Shown here: positions 16,530 to 25,069 of the stretch, piece by piece
How the letters are laid out: each line of letters starts with the position of its first letter
Position numbering within the stretch: the first letter of the stretch is position 1
Source of the DNA: Actinomycetes bacterium
Lineage (GTDB): Bacteria > Actinomycetota > Actinomycetes > S36-B12 > UBA5976
DNA: 34,758 nt
Assembly: GCA_021824095.1 (NCBI GenBank)
Contig: JAKALQ010000012.1
Span: 1-34,758, forward strand
Direction of reading: 5' to 3'
Translations under genes and position numbers: made by a program
The notes under the pieces: generated by a model
Database searches by the model: none
Told to the model about the DNA's origin: nothing
Seen by the model: only the letters and a program-made list of their open reading frames with translations

Positions 16530-16574
16530 GGTTGTGCATCACCTGCCCGAGCGATGGGCACCTGCTGCACAACC
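16530..16574. terminator. Nested hairpin between the two pirin genes
   Basis: Outer arms GGTTGTGCA/TGCACAACC are perfect over 9 bp, with an inner TGCCC/GGGCA stem. It lies 30 bp upstream of the downstream pirin start codon, so it could be a regulatory leader structure or an operator rather than a terminator. Confidence 0.35.
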
Positions 16575-16584
16575 GGGATCGCAA

Positions 16585-16610
16585 CCACGGGCGACGACGG
16601 CCGCCCGTGG
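16585..16610 (-). terminator. Terminator-like hairpin after pirin gene 2
   Basis: Perfect 9-bp GC-rich arms CCACGGGCG/CGCCCGTGG enclose 8 bases, beginning 10 bp after the stop of the upstream pirin gene. There is no T-tract. Confidence 0.45.
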
Positions 16611-16620
16611 TCCGGAGCGG

Positions 16621-17589
16621 TCAGTGACCGTGGAAGGGCTGGATCGCGTTCACCGGGATCTGCCCGAAGCGGCCAGTCTGGTAGTCGTCGAAGGCCTGCA
16701 TGATCTCCTCGCGCGTGCTCATGACGAAGGGGCCGTACTGGATGACGGGCTCCCGCAGCGGCAGGCCGCCGATGATGAACATCTCGAGGTTGCGCGACCG
16801 CGACTCCTGCTGCGTCGACGCCGACACCCGCAGCACGTTGCCGTCCTTGAGCACGACGTTCTGGCCGGTGCGCACAGGGCGTGCCTCCGTGCCCACCGCG
16901 CCATTGCCGGCGAGCACGTAGGCGAGGGCGTTGAAGTCCTCGCGCCACGGGATGTCGACCTGCGCACCGGGTGCGAGCGTGAGGTGTGTGATCGCGAGCG
17001 GCGTGTGCGAGATGCCGGGGCCGCGATGCCCGTCCACCTCACCGGCGAGGATGCGCAGGATGGCGCCGCCGTCGGCGCTCGTCACCATCGCCGAGTCCTC
17101 GCTCTGGAGGTCCTGGTACTGCGGGTCGATCCACTTCTTCGACTTCGGCAGGTTGATCCACAGTTGCACGCCGTGGAACAGGCCGCCGGACATGACGAGG
17201 GCCTCCGGCGGCGTCTCGATGTGCAGGACACCCGCGCCGGCCGTCATGTACTGCGTGCCGCCGTCGAGGATGGTGCCACCACCACCCTGCGAGTCCTGGT
17301 GCAGGAAGTTGCCGTCGATGAGGTACGTGAAGGTCTCGAAGCCGCGGTGGGGGTGCCAGGGCGTGCCCTTCGGCTCACCCGGCGCGTACTCCACCTCGCC
17401 CATCTGGTCCATGTGGATGAAGGGATCGACGTCGCGCACGTCGAGGCCGGCGAAGGCGCGGCGCACCGGGAAGCCCTCGCCCTCGTAGGCCTGCGGCGCG
17501 GTGATCACGTGGGTGGCGCGGCGGGGACGCGCCTCGGCCGGGGTCGACAGCCTCGGCAGGGTCATCGGATCTGCGTGTGCTGCGGGCAT
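16621..17589 (-). CDS. Pirin family protein (second, distinct copy)
   Basis: A 322-residue pirin. The N-terminal cupin has His79 and His81 in TPWHPHRGFETFTYLIDG, and His123 and Glu125 in TAGAGVLHIETP, so the metal site is complete. The wording HPHRGFETFTY and GGLFHGVQLWINLPKSKKW matches the better-known pirin subgroup, unlike the neighbouring gene, so the two are not a recent duplication. The C-terminal domain includes FNALAYVLAGNGAVG. The ATG at 17589 has GAGGAGG upstream. The gene is divergent from the class III aminotransferase. A TCAA-TTGG-TTGA palindrome overlaps the ribosome site region and may be an operator. Confidence 0.9.
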   Translation of the reverse strand: MPAAHADPMTLPRLSTPAEARPRRATHVITAPQAYEGEGFPVRRAFAGLDVRDVDPFIHMDQMGEVEYAPGEPKGTPWHPHRGFETFTYLIDGNFLHQDSQGGGGTILDGGTQYMTAGAGVLHIETPPEALVMSGGLFHGVQLWINLPKSKKWIDPQYQDLQSEDSAMVTSADGGAILRILAGEVDGHRGPGISHTPLAITHLTLAPGAQVDIPWREDFNALAYVLAGNGAVGTEARPVRTGQNVVLKDGNVLRVSASTQQESRSRNLEMFIIGGLPLREPVIQYGPFVMSTREEIMQAFDDYQTGRFGQIPVNAIQPFHGH

Positions 17590-17600
17590 GGCCCACCTCC

Positions 17601-17612
17601 TCAATTGGTTGA
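17601..17612. promoter_or_regulatory. Candidate operator in the pirin/aminotransferase divergent region
   Basis: The 12-bp palindrome TCAATTGGTTGA lies at the edge of an AT-rich patch (17602-17627) that stands out in this GC-rich region. On the minus strand the patch also contains TATGCT, a possible -10 for the pirin gene. Symmetry of this size is typical of MarR-type sites, but no regulator gene is adjacent. Confidence 0.28.
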
Positions 17613-17776
17613 AGCATAAACTAAATCGGGGGCGCGGCCATTCCCGACGTTGCCCCCCACTGCCCACCGGGCCCACCCCACGGCTCGTCGACGGCTTCCC
17701 GCCGCCAGCCCATGAATCCGTACGATGGCCGTGCCGCGCCACCGGCGACCCCCGACCCTCGTGTTCGATAGGTGCC

Positions 17777-19144
17777 ATGACGACGATCGATCGAGACCGC
17801 CTGCACACCCTCATTGCCCGCGAACGGGCCCTCCACGAGCAGCGCAACCCGCGCAGCGCCACCGAGTACGGCCGCGCCGGCCACCTCTTCGGCCGCGTGC
17901 CCATGACCTGGATGAACAAGTGGTCGGGGGGTTTCCCCATGTACCTCGCCTCCGCGCACGGCAACCACATCGTCGACCTCGACGGCAACGAGTACGTCGA
18001 CTTCGCCATGGGCGACACCGGTGCCATGGCCGGGCACTCGCCGCGCGAGACGGTCGAGGCCGTCCGGGCGCGCATGGACGAGCTCGGTGGCATCACGACC
18101 ATGCTCCCCACCGCCGACGCCGAGTGGGTTGGCGCCGAACTGCAGCGCCGCTTCGGCATGCCGCTGTGGAGCTTCACGCTGAGCGCCACCGACGCCAATC
18201 GCTGGGCGGTACGCCTCGCGCGCCTCGCCACCGGACGCTCGAAGATCCTCGTGTTCGCCTACTGCTACCACGGCTCCGTCGACGAGACCTTCGCCGTGCC
18301 CGGCACGGACGGCGTCGCCACCTCACGCCCCGGCAACGTGGCCCCGCCGGTCGACCTCGCCCTCACCACGCGCGTCGTCGAGTTCAACGACATCGAGGCC
18401 CTGCGACGTGAACTCGCCCATGGTGACGTGGCCGCCGTCCTCGCCGAACCGGCCATGACGAACATCGGCATCGTGCTGCCCGACCCGGGCTTCTGGGACG
18501 CCGTCGCCGCCGCCTGCCGCGAGACGGGCACCCTGCTCATGATCGACGAGACCCACACCATCTCCACCGGCCCCGGCGGTGCCACGCAGGCATGGGGCCT
18601 GCAGCCCGACATCTTCGTCATCGGCAAGTCCATCGGTGGCGGCATCCCGTCCGGCGCCTACGGCATCACCGAGGACGTTGCCCGTCGCATCACCGGCCAC
18701 ACGGCTGCCGGAGAAGCCGACATCGTCGACGTCGGTGGCGTCGGCGGCACGCTCGCGGGCAACGCACTGTCCGTCGCCGCCATGCGTGCCACCCTCGAGC
18801 ACGTGCTCACCGACGACACCTGGCCGCGCATGATCGAACTCGCCACCCGTTTCCGTGAGGGCGTCGAGGCGGTCATCGCACGGTACGACCTGCCCTGGAC
18901 GTGCACCCAGCTCGGCGCGCGTGCGGAGTACCGCTTCACCAACCCGGCCCCGCGCAACGGCAGCACTGCGGCGTCGGCCGCCGACGGTGACCTCGAGGAG
19001 TACCTGCACCTCGCCTGCTCCAACCGCGGCGTGCTCATCACGCCCTTCCACAACATGGCGCTCATGTGCCGTGACACCACCGAGGCCGATGTGGATCGGC
19101 ACACCGAGGTGTTCGCACAGGCGGTCGCCGACCTCGTCGGCTGA
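17777..19144 (+). CDS. Class III PLP aminotransferase (glutamate-1-semialdehyde-aminomutase-like)
   Basis: A 455-residue PLP enzyme of fold type I. The substrate-entry region is SATDANRWAVRLARLATG (136-153), the aromatic stacking stretch is CYHGSVDET (163-171), the PLP-pyridine Asp is Asp257 in LLMIDETHT, and the Schiff-base lysine is Lys284 in VIGKSIGGGIP. The arrangement fits the subgroup near glutamate-1-semialdehyde aminomutase that is often annotated aspartate aminotransferase family protein; it is not a typical HemL because it lacks surrounding haem genes and differs in wording. The substrate is probably an amino acid or amine, unidentified. The ATG at 17777 has AGGTG just upstream. It is followed by a strong hairpin, so it is probably monocistronic. 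Confidence 0.83.
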   Translation: MTTIDRDRLHTLIARERALHEQRNPRSATEYGRAGHLFGRVPMTWMNKWSGGFPMYLASAHGNHIVDLDGNEYVDFAMGDTGAMAGHSPRETVEAVRARMDELGGITTMLPTADAEWVGAELQRRFGMPLWSFTLSATDANRWAVRLARLATGRSKILVFAYCYHGSVDETFAVPGTDGVATSRPGNVAPPVDLALTTRVVEFNDIEALRRELAHGDVAAVLAEPAMTNIGIVLPDPGFWDAVAAACRETGTLLMIDETHTISTGPGGATQAWGLQPDIFVIGKSIGGGIPSGAYGITEDVARRITGHTAAGEADIVDVGGVGGTLAGNALSVAAMRATLEHVLTDDTWPRMIELATRFREGVEAVIARYDLPWTCTQLGARAEYRFTNPAPRNGSTAASAADGDLEEYLHLACSNRGVLITPFHNMALMCRDTTEADVDRHTEVFAQAVADLVG

Positions 19145-19169
19145 TCGGCTCTCCGACACGACAGAGCAT

Positions 19170-19214
19170 CTGCCCGCCGGGTCCGCGGCGCGGGCCCTTG
19201 GACCCGGCAGGCAG
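19170..19214 (+). terminator. Strong hairpin after the aminotransferase gene
   Basis: Arms CTGCC-C-GCCGGGTCC and GGACCCGGC-A-GGCAG pair over 15 positions with one mismatch and a 15-base loop, beginning 26 bp after the stop codon. No T-tract follows. Confidence 0.6.
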
Positions 19215-19229
19215 CGCAGAAACATGAAA

Positions 19230-19247
19230 GTCCTTTGATTTCAGGAC
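19230..19247. promoter_or_regulatory. Palindromic sites upstream of cydA
   Basis: GTCCT-N8-AGGAC lies about 130 bp before the cydA start, followed by CGGCCTAGCCG at 19251-19261 and a perfect GACCCGGGTC at 19273-19282. These are candidate operators for cyd control. They do not match the DevR box (GGGAC-N4-GTCCC) or a Rex site closely enough to name a regulator. Confidence 0.25.
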
Positions 19248-19374
19248 GTTCGGCCTAGCCGCTCACCGCTGCGACCCGGGTCAAGCGTCCTGTTTTGCTC
19301 ACATTCGCCCCACGTCGTGTCATGTCCATGGCAGCATGCCGTCCGTCCCCATAAGACGTCAGGAGGGTGTGCAC

Positions 19375-20781
19375 GTGAGTGCGCTCGACCTTGCACGGTG
19401 GCAGTTCGGCATCACCACCGTCTATCACTTCTTCTTCGTGCCGATCACGCTCGGCACCTCGTTCCTCGTCGCGATCATGCAGACCATGTGGGTCCGCACG
19501 GGCAACGATGCCTGGCTCCGGCTCACGAAGTTCTTCGGCAAGATCTTCCTCATCAACTTCGCCATGGGCGTCGTGACGGGCATCGTGCAGGAGTTCCAGT
19601 TCGGCATGAACTGGAGCGAGTACTCACGCTTCGTCGGTGACATCTTCGGCGCCCCGCTCGCGGTCGAGGGCCTGCTCGCCTTCTTCCTCGAGTCCACCTT
19701 CCTCGGCCTGTGGATCTTCGGCTGGGATCGACTGCCGAAGAAGCTGCACCTCGCCACCATCTGGCTGGCGTCCATCGGCACCACGCTCTCGGCGTACTTC
19801 ATCCTCGCCGCCAACGCATTCATGCAGCACCCCGTCGGGTTCCACATCAACCCGCAGACGCACCGCGCCGAGATGGACGACTTCCTGCGCGTCCTCACGC
19901 AGAACACCGCGGTCATCGCGTACCTGCACACGATGTCTGCCGCGTTCCTGGTGTCCGGCACGCTCGTCGTGGCGGTCAGCGCGTTCTCGATGCTGCGCGG
20001 CCAGTCCAAGGACGCCTTCATGAAGACCCTGCGGCTCGGCGCGGTCGCCACGCTCCTCGCGGGTGCCGCCGTCGGCATCACCGGCGACCAGGACTCCAAG
20101 ATCATGGTGCAGCAGCAGCCCATGAAGATGGCCGCCGCCGAGGCGCTCTACAACACCGAGTCGAACGCGGGCTTCTCACTGTTCACCATCGGCACACTCG
20201 ACGGCTCGCAGTCGGTGTTCGACGTCAAGGTGCCCGGCCTGCTGTCGTTCCTCGCCACCGGTGACTTCAACGGCACCGTCCAGGGCGTGAACGACCTCGA
20301 GCAGCAGTACACCACCACCTACGCATCGACCGGGCTCAAGGGTGCGGAGTTCGCCCCCAACATCCCGCTCGCGTACTGGATGTTCCGCCTCATGATCGGC
20401 CTCGGCATGATCGCCGTCCTGTGGGCGCTCTGGTTGCTGTGGTACACCCGCGGTGGCCGTGAACCCAAGGGTCGCTTCGTGTACAAGACTGCTGTGTGGA
20501 TGACGTACGCACCGCTCTTCGGCATCTCCGCCGGCTGGCTCTTCACCGAACTCGGCCGCCAGCCCTGGATCGTGTTCGGCCAGATGACGACGGCGTCCGC
20601 TGTGTCACCCGTGGTCACGAGCTTCGACGTCATCGTCTCGATGGTTATCTTCACCCTGCTGTACGGCTTCCTCGCCGTCATCGAGATGGGGCTGCTCATC
20701 AAGACCATCAAGCAGGGCCTGCCCGCTGCCTCCGACGTGAAGGTCGTCGAGGGCAACCAACCGCTGACCTTCGCGTACTGA
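19375..20781 (+). CDS. cydA: Cytochrome bd ubiquinol/menaquinol oxidase subunit I
   Basis: A 468-residue integral membrane subunit that oxidises quinol and reduces oxygen to water at the haem b595/d site. The haem ligand His18 is in TTVYHFFFVPITLG, Glu98 and Glu106 are in PLAVEGLLAFFLEST, and His185 is in YLHTMSAAFLVSG. The quinol loop keeps MVQQQPMKMAAAEAL, and GRQPWIVFGQMTT is the conserved late motif. The short loop and length fit the S-subfamily of Gram-positive bacteria. The GTG at 19375 has AGGAGG 8 bases upstream; earlier in-frame starts lack it. It is the first gene of cydABDC, with the cydB start 11 bp after the cydA stop. Confidence 0.97.
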   Translation: MSALDLARWQFGITTVYHFFFVPITLGTSFLVAIMQTMWVRTGNDAWLRLTKFFGKIFLINFAMGVVTGIVQEFQFGMNWSEYSRFVGDIFGAPLAVEGLLAFFLESTFLGLWIFGWDRLPKKLHLATIWLASIGTTLSAYFILAANAFMQHPVGFHINPQTHRAEMDDFLRVLTQNTAVIAYLHTMSAAFLVSGTLVVAVSAFSMLRGQSKDAFMKTLRLGAVATLLAGAAVGITGDQDSKIMVQQQPMKMAAAEALYNTESNAGFSLFTIGTLDGSQSVFDVKVPGLLSFLATGDFNGTVQGVNDLEQQYTTTYASTGLKGAEFAPNIPLAYWMFRLMIGLGMIAVLWALWLLWYTRGGREPKGRFVYKTAVWMTYAPLFGISAGWLFTELGRQPWIVFGQMTTASAVSPVVTSFDVIVSMVIFTLLYGFLAVIEMGLLIKTIKQGLPAASDVKVVEGNQPLTFAY

Positions 20782-20791
20782 GGTGATGGCA

Positions 20792-21841
20792 ATGTCCTAC
20801 GAAACCCTGCAGACCCTCTGGTTCATCCTCATCGCCGTGCTCTGGGTCGGATACTTCGTGCTCGAGGGCTTCGACTTCGGCGTCGGCATCCTGCTGCGCA
20901 CCATCGGCCGCAACGAGGCCGAGCGCCGCGCGCTCGTCACCACGCTCGGCCCGTTGTGGGACGGCAACGAGGTGTGGCTGCTCGTCGCCGGCGGCGCCAC
21001 CTTCGCCGCCTTCCCCGAGTGGTACGCCACGCTGTTCAGCGGCTTCTACCTGCCGCTGTTCCTCATCCTCGTCGCGCTCATCCTGCGTGGTGTGGCCTTC
21101 GAGTACCGCAGCAAGAAGGGCGATGCCGTGTGGCGGCAGCGCTGGGACTGGGCCATCTTCGTGGGCTCGCTCGTCCCGGCCCTGCTCTGGGGCGTGGCCT
21201 TCGCCAACATCGTGCGCGGCACCCAGCTCGTGCAGCAGCCGAACACCGGCTTCCTGTACACGGGCGGCTTCTGGGCGCTGCTCAACCCGTTCGGCCTGCT
21301 CGGTGGGCTCGTGACGCTCTCGCTGTTCATGACGCACGGCGCGATCTTCGTCAGCCTCAAGACCGACGGTGACATCCGCTACCGGGCGCGAGCCCTGGCC
21401 GTGCAGATCGGCCTTGTCGCCGCCGTGCTCGCCGTGGTGTTCCTGCTCTGGGCGCAGGTGTCGTACAGCAACAACAGCTGGGCCTGGGCACCGGTGCTCA
21501 TCGCAGCGGTGTCGTGGATCGTGGCCATCATCGCCATCCGCGCCGGCCGCGAGGGGTGGGCCTTCCTCTTCAGTGCCGTGACGCTCGGCCTCGCCGTCGT
21601 CTCGCTGTTCAGCATGCTGTACCCGAACATCATGCCGAACATCGACCGCAACCTGCCGGGCCTCACCATCCACAACGGGTCCTCGACCGAGACGACGCTC
21701 AAGATCATGACCGGCGTCGCCCTGGTCATGACCCCGATCGTCCTGCTCTACCAGGGCTGGACCTACTGGGTGTTCCGCAAGCGCCTGTCGCCCTCGCAGA
21801 TCCCGAATCCCGAGGCAGGGGTGCTGGACGACGTTCACTAG
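20792..21841 (+). CDS. cydB: Cytochrome bd oxidase subunit II
   Basis: A 349-residue membrane subunit that pairs with CydA. The N terminus, LWFILIAVLWVGYFVLEGFDFGVG, is the family hallmark, followed by RRALVTTLGPLWDGNEVWLLVAGG, which is also diagnostic. About eight or nine hydrophobic segments are visible, including FVSLKTDGDIRYRAR between helices. The ATG at 20792 is preferred because AGGTG lies 6 bases upstream; two starts at 20783 and 20786 are in frame but overlap this ribosome site. Its stop codon TAG forms part of a -10-like hexamer for cydD. Confidence 0.97.
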   Translation: MSYETLQTLWFILIAVLWVGYFVLEGFDFGVGILLRTIGRNEAERRALVTTLGPLWDGNEVWLLVAGGATFAAFPEWYATLFSGFYLPLFLILVALILRGVAFEYRSKKGDAVWRQRWDWAIFVGSLVPALLWGVAFANIVRGTQLVQQPNTGFLYTGGFWALLNPFGLLGGLVTLSLFMTHGAIFVSLKTDGDIRYRARALAVQIGLVAAVLAVVFLLWAQVSYSNNSWAWAPVLIAAVSWIVAIIAIRAGREGWAFLFSAVTLGLAVVSLFSMLYPNIMPNIDRNLPGLTIHNGSSTETTLKIMTGVALVMTPIVLLYQGWTYWVFRKRLSPSQIPNPEAGVLDDVH

Positions 21842-21844
21842 CAT
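21839..21844 (+). promoter_or_regulatory. Putative -10 of cydD (leaderless)
   Basis: TAGCAT, which includes the cydB stop codon, ends 6 bases before the GTG of cydD. The gene has no ribosome-binding site, which fits an internal leaderless promoter for cydDC; read-through from cydB is the alternative. Confidence 0.35.
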
Positions 21845-21850
21845 CGCCGT

Positions 21851-23434
21851 GTGCGCCCCGTCGATCCCGAGCTGATCCGCAGGTCGGGCTCCATCCGGGG
21901 CTCCATGGCGGTGACGGTCCTCACCGGACTCATCGCAGCAGCCGCGTCGGTCGCACAGGCCGGCGCGGCTGCTGCCGTCATCACCCACACCTTCCTCGGG
22001 CACCGGCCCCTCGACACCGTGCCGCTCGCCCTGTTCGCGGCCGCCTGGGCTGTCCGCTCGCTCGCCACCACCGTGCAGGACGTGTGGGCGCGGCGCTCGG
22101 GCCTGCGGGCCGTGGCTGCCCTGCGGCAGGAGCTCGCGGGGGCCTGGGCCCGCAGCGACGGTGCCGACGCCTCCATGCTCGCCCTCATGAGTCGCGGCAT
22201 CGACGCCCTCGAGGTGTACGTCGCCCGCTACCTGCCGCAGCTCGTGCTCGCCGTGCTCGTGCCCGTCGGCCTCGGCGCCTGGGTGCTGGCCCATGACGTG
22301 TGGACCGCGGTCGTCCTCCTCATCACGATCCCGCTCATTCCCCTCTTCATGGCCCTCATCGGCTGGTTCACCGACGCGGCCGTGACGAAGCAGTGGACCG
22401 CCGTCGGCCGTATCACCGACGTCATCGGCGACCTCTTCACCGGCTTGCCCGACCTCGTCATCTTCGATCGTGCGCGTGCGCAGGCCGACCTCATCCGACA
22501 GCTCGGACGGGACGCCACCAGCGCCACCATGCGGGTGCTGCGGGTGTCGTTCCTGTCGTCCTTCGCGCTCGAGCTCATCGCCACCATCAGCGTCGCCGTC
22601 GTGGCACTCGGGATCGGGCTGCGGCTCACGAACGGCGAGATCGGCCTTGAGACCGGGCTCATGGTGCTCATCCTCGTGCCCGATGTGTACCTGCCCCTGC
22701 GCCTGGTCGGCACCCAGTTCCACGCCGCCGTCGAGGGCATCGAGGCGTGGAACCTCGCCCAACCCGTGCTCGCCGGCGCCCGCCCGGCGGGCGGGCTGCC
22801 CGTCGACGATGCGCATGCGCTGACGCTCGAGGAGCTCGTGTGCGGTTACGACGAACCCCTCCATGCGCCGCTCACCACCACCATCACGCCCGGCAGCCTC
22901 GTCGCCATCACCGGGCCGAGTGGCGTCGGCAAGTCCACCCTGCTGCGCACGATCGCGGGACTGCACGCGCCCCTCGCCGGGCAGGTGCTCGTCGGCGGAC
23001 ACCCGGTGCGCGACCTCGACGAGCGCGCCTGGTTCGCGCGCATCGGCTATGTGCCGCAGGACCCCTGGCTGGGCCACGGCACGGTGCGTGACGCGCTCAC
23101 CCGTGGTGCCGCGGCGGACGACCACGACTGCCAGGCGGTGCTCGCGGCCGTCGGCCTCGCAGACCTCGCGCTCGACGCACGCATCGACGACCTGGGGGCC
23201 GGGGTGAGTGTGGGCCAGCGTCGTCGCCTGGCCCTCGCCCGCGCCCGACTGCGGCACTGTGATCTGCTGTTGCTCGACGAGCCCACGGCGGCCGTCGACG
23301 CCATGAGTGAGGCCGCGGTGCTCGAGCTCCTCGGACGCTGGCGCAGCGAGGGCACCACGATCGTCGCCGTGGCCCATCGCCCGGCGCTGGTCGCCGACGC
23401 CGACGCCGTGCTCCATCTGGGGCGCACTCGATGA
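21851..23434 (+). CDS. cydD: Thiol reductant ABC exporter subunit CydD
   Basis: A 527-residue half-transporter with an N-terminal six-helix membrane domain (about 1-320) and a C-terminal ATPase. The membrane part contains ALEVYVARYLPQLVLAVLVP and LLITIPLIPLFMALIGWFTD, both typical of CydD. Walker A is GPSGVGKST, the degenerate signature is VSVGQRRRLALARARL, Walker B is LLLLDEPTAAVD and the switch is VAVAHRP. With CydC it exports cysteine or glutathione-like thiols (or haem-related cargo), which is needed to assemble cytochrome bd. The GTG at 21851 lies 9 bp after cydB. Its stop overlaps the cydC start as ATGA. Confidence 0.94.
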   Translation: MRPVDPELIRRSGSIRGSMAVTVLTGLIAAAASVAQAGAAAAVITHTFLGHRPLDTVPLALFAAAWAVRSLATTVQDVWARRSGLRAVAALRQELAGAWARSDGADASMLALMSRGIDALEVYVARYLPQLVLAVLVPVGLGAWVLAHDVWTAVVLLITIPLIPLFMALIGWFTDAAVTKQWTAVGRITDVIGDLFTGLPDLVIFDRARAQADLIRQLGRDATSATMRVLRVSFLSSFALELIATISVAVVALGIGLRLTNGEIGLETGLMVLILVPDVYLPLRLVGTQFHAAVEGIEAWNLAQPVLAGARPAGGLPVDDAHALTLEELVCGYDEPLHAPLTTTITPGSLVAITGPSGVGKSTLLRTIAGLHAPLAGQVLVGGHPVRDLDERAWFARIGYVPQDPWLGHGTVRDALTRGAAADDHDCQAVLAAVGLADLALDARIDDLGAGVSVGQRRRLALARARLRHCDLLLLDEPTAAVDAMSEAAVLELLGRWRSEGTTIVAVAHRPALVADADAVLHLGRTR

Positions 23435-25056
23435 AGCGCACCCTCGTCGCCGTCCTCGCCTCGGCCGCCACCTTCGCCTCCGCCATCGGGCTCGTCGCCA
23501 CCGGCGGCTGGCTCATCAGCGAGGCCGCCCTCCGGCCGCCGCTGCTCACCCTGCAGGTGGCGATCGTCTCGGTGCGAGCCTTCGGCATCGCGCGCGGCTC
23601 CTTCCGCTGGATCGAGCGTGTCGCCTCGCACGACGTCGCCCTCCGGCAGACCGTCGAACGCCGGGCACAACTGTGGCTCGCGCTCGCGAAGGCCGGGCCA
23701 CGCGGTGCCTGGGGCCTGCGTCGCGGTGACGCCATCACGCGCGTCATGCAGGACGCAGAGGTGCTGCAGGACCGCGTCACGCGCGTGCTCGTGCCCGCCG
23801 TGGCGGCCGTCATCACCGCGCTTGGCGCCGCCGCCGTCCAATGGCACCTGGCGCCGGCGGCCGGCGCCAGCTTCCTGGCGGCACTCGTCGTTGCCGGCGG
23901 GCTGGTGCCGCTCGCCACGCACCGCATCGAGCGCGGCGCCGCCGCCCGCGCCCTGCGGGAGCGCGCCACCCTCAACGCCGGCCTTGCGGAGTTCGTGGCC
24001 CACCGCGACGAACTGCGCGCGCTCGGTATCGTCGACGAGTCCCTCGCGGGCATCGCCGAGGCTGACGGCCGCCGCCTCACGATCGAGTTGCGGGCCGCTG
24101 CCCTCTCGGGTGCCACCCAACTGCTCGCCCTCCTCGCGAGCGGCCTGGCCGTCGTCGCCGGTCTGCTCGTGGGCGTCCCGGCAGTGCTCGATGGCACCCT
24201 GCAGGGTCCGCACCTCGCGGTCGTCGCCCTGCTGCCCTGGGCTGCGAGCGAGGTGATCACCGCGCTCGCGCTGGCGGCCACGGCCCTCGTCCGCGTGCGC
24301 TCGGCCGAGGCCCGCCTCGATGCGGTGGAGGCCATCGGTCCTGTCATCCCGCCGCTCGGTGACGTCGATCAGGGCCTGCGGCTCGACGGCGTGACGGTGC
24401 GCTGGACCGACACCGACGTGGTGCGCGACATCACCTGCACGGTGCTGCCGGGTCAGCGGGTGGCCATCGTGGGCCCGAGCGGTGCCGGCAAGTCGAGCAT
24501 CGTGAGCGCCATCCTCGGGCTCGTGGAGTACCGTGGCACCATCGCCGCTGGCGGCTCCGGCGAGCGGGCCCGACGCATCACGGCCGTGCCGCAGACCCCG
24601 CACGTGTTCCACACCACCATGCGCGAGAACCTGCGCATGGCGGCAGGGGCCGTCGACGATCCCCGCCTCCTCGAGGCCCTCGAGCGGGTGGGCCTTGGCA
24701 GCATCCCGCTCGACCGTGACCTCGGTGCAGCCCCCCTGTCGGGAGGCGAGGCGCTGCGCCTGGGGCTGGCCCGTGCCCTCCTCGTGGCGGCACCCGTCGT
24801 GGTGCTCGACGAGCCGGCCGAACACCTCGACGACGAGACCGCCACACGCATCATGGCCACCATCCGCGACGCGTTCGCTGACCGTGCGGTCGTCGTGACC
24901 ACCCATCGCCTCACCGACCTCGGGGACTTCGACCGTGTCCATGTCCTTGAGGACGGAACCATCATGTGCGCGGGCACCTACGAGCAGTGCCGGGAGAACA
25001 GTGGGTGGTTCCGTGCTTCTGTCGAATGGCGCTTGGACAAGGCGCAGGTCGATTGA
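23431..25056 (+). CDS. cydC: Thiol reductant ABC exporter subunit CydC
   Basis: A 541-residue half-transporter partner of CydD. The membrane domain starts with TLVAVLASAATFASAIGLVATGG and LISEAALRPPLLTLQVAIV, and keeps VRAFGIARGSFRWIERV, a CydC hallmark. The ATPase domain has Walker A GPSGAGKSS, signature PLSGGEALRLGLARAL, Walker B VVVLDEPAEHLDD and switch VVTTHRL. The ATG overlaps the cydD stop, so the two are translationally coupled. The histidine kinase gene follows after 13 bp on the same strand and may be co-transcribed. Confidence 0.94.
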   Translation: MKRTLVAVLASAATFASAIGLVATGGWLISEAALRPPLLTLQVAIVSVRAFGIARGSFRWIERVASHDVALRQTVERRAQLWLALAKAGPRGAWGLRRGDAITRVMQDAEVLQDRVTRVLVPAVAAVITALGAAAVQWHLAPAAGASFLAALVVAGGLVPLATHRIERGAAARALRERATLNAGLAEFVAHRDELRALGIVDESLAGIAEADGRRLTIELRAAALSGATQLLALLASGLAVVAGLLVGVPAVLDGTLQGPHLAVVALLPWAASEVITALALAATALVRVRSAEARLDAVEAIGPVIPPLGDVDQGLRLDGVTVRWTDTDVVRDITCTVLPGQRVAIVGPSGAGKSSIVSAILGLVEYRGTIAAGGSGERARRITAVPQTPHVFHTTMRENLRMAAGAVDDPRLLEALERVGLGSIPLDRDLGAAPLSGGEALRLGLARALLVAAPVVVLDEPAEHLDDETATRIMATIRDAFADRAVVVTTHRLTDLGDFDRVHVLEDGTIMCAGTYEQCRENSGWFRASVEWRLDKAQVD

Positions 25057-25069
25057 GCACGATGGGCTC

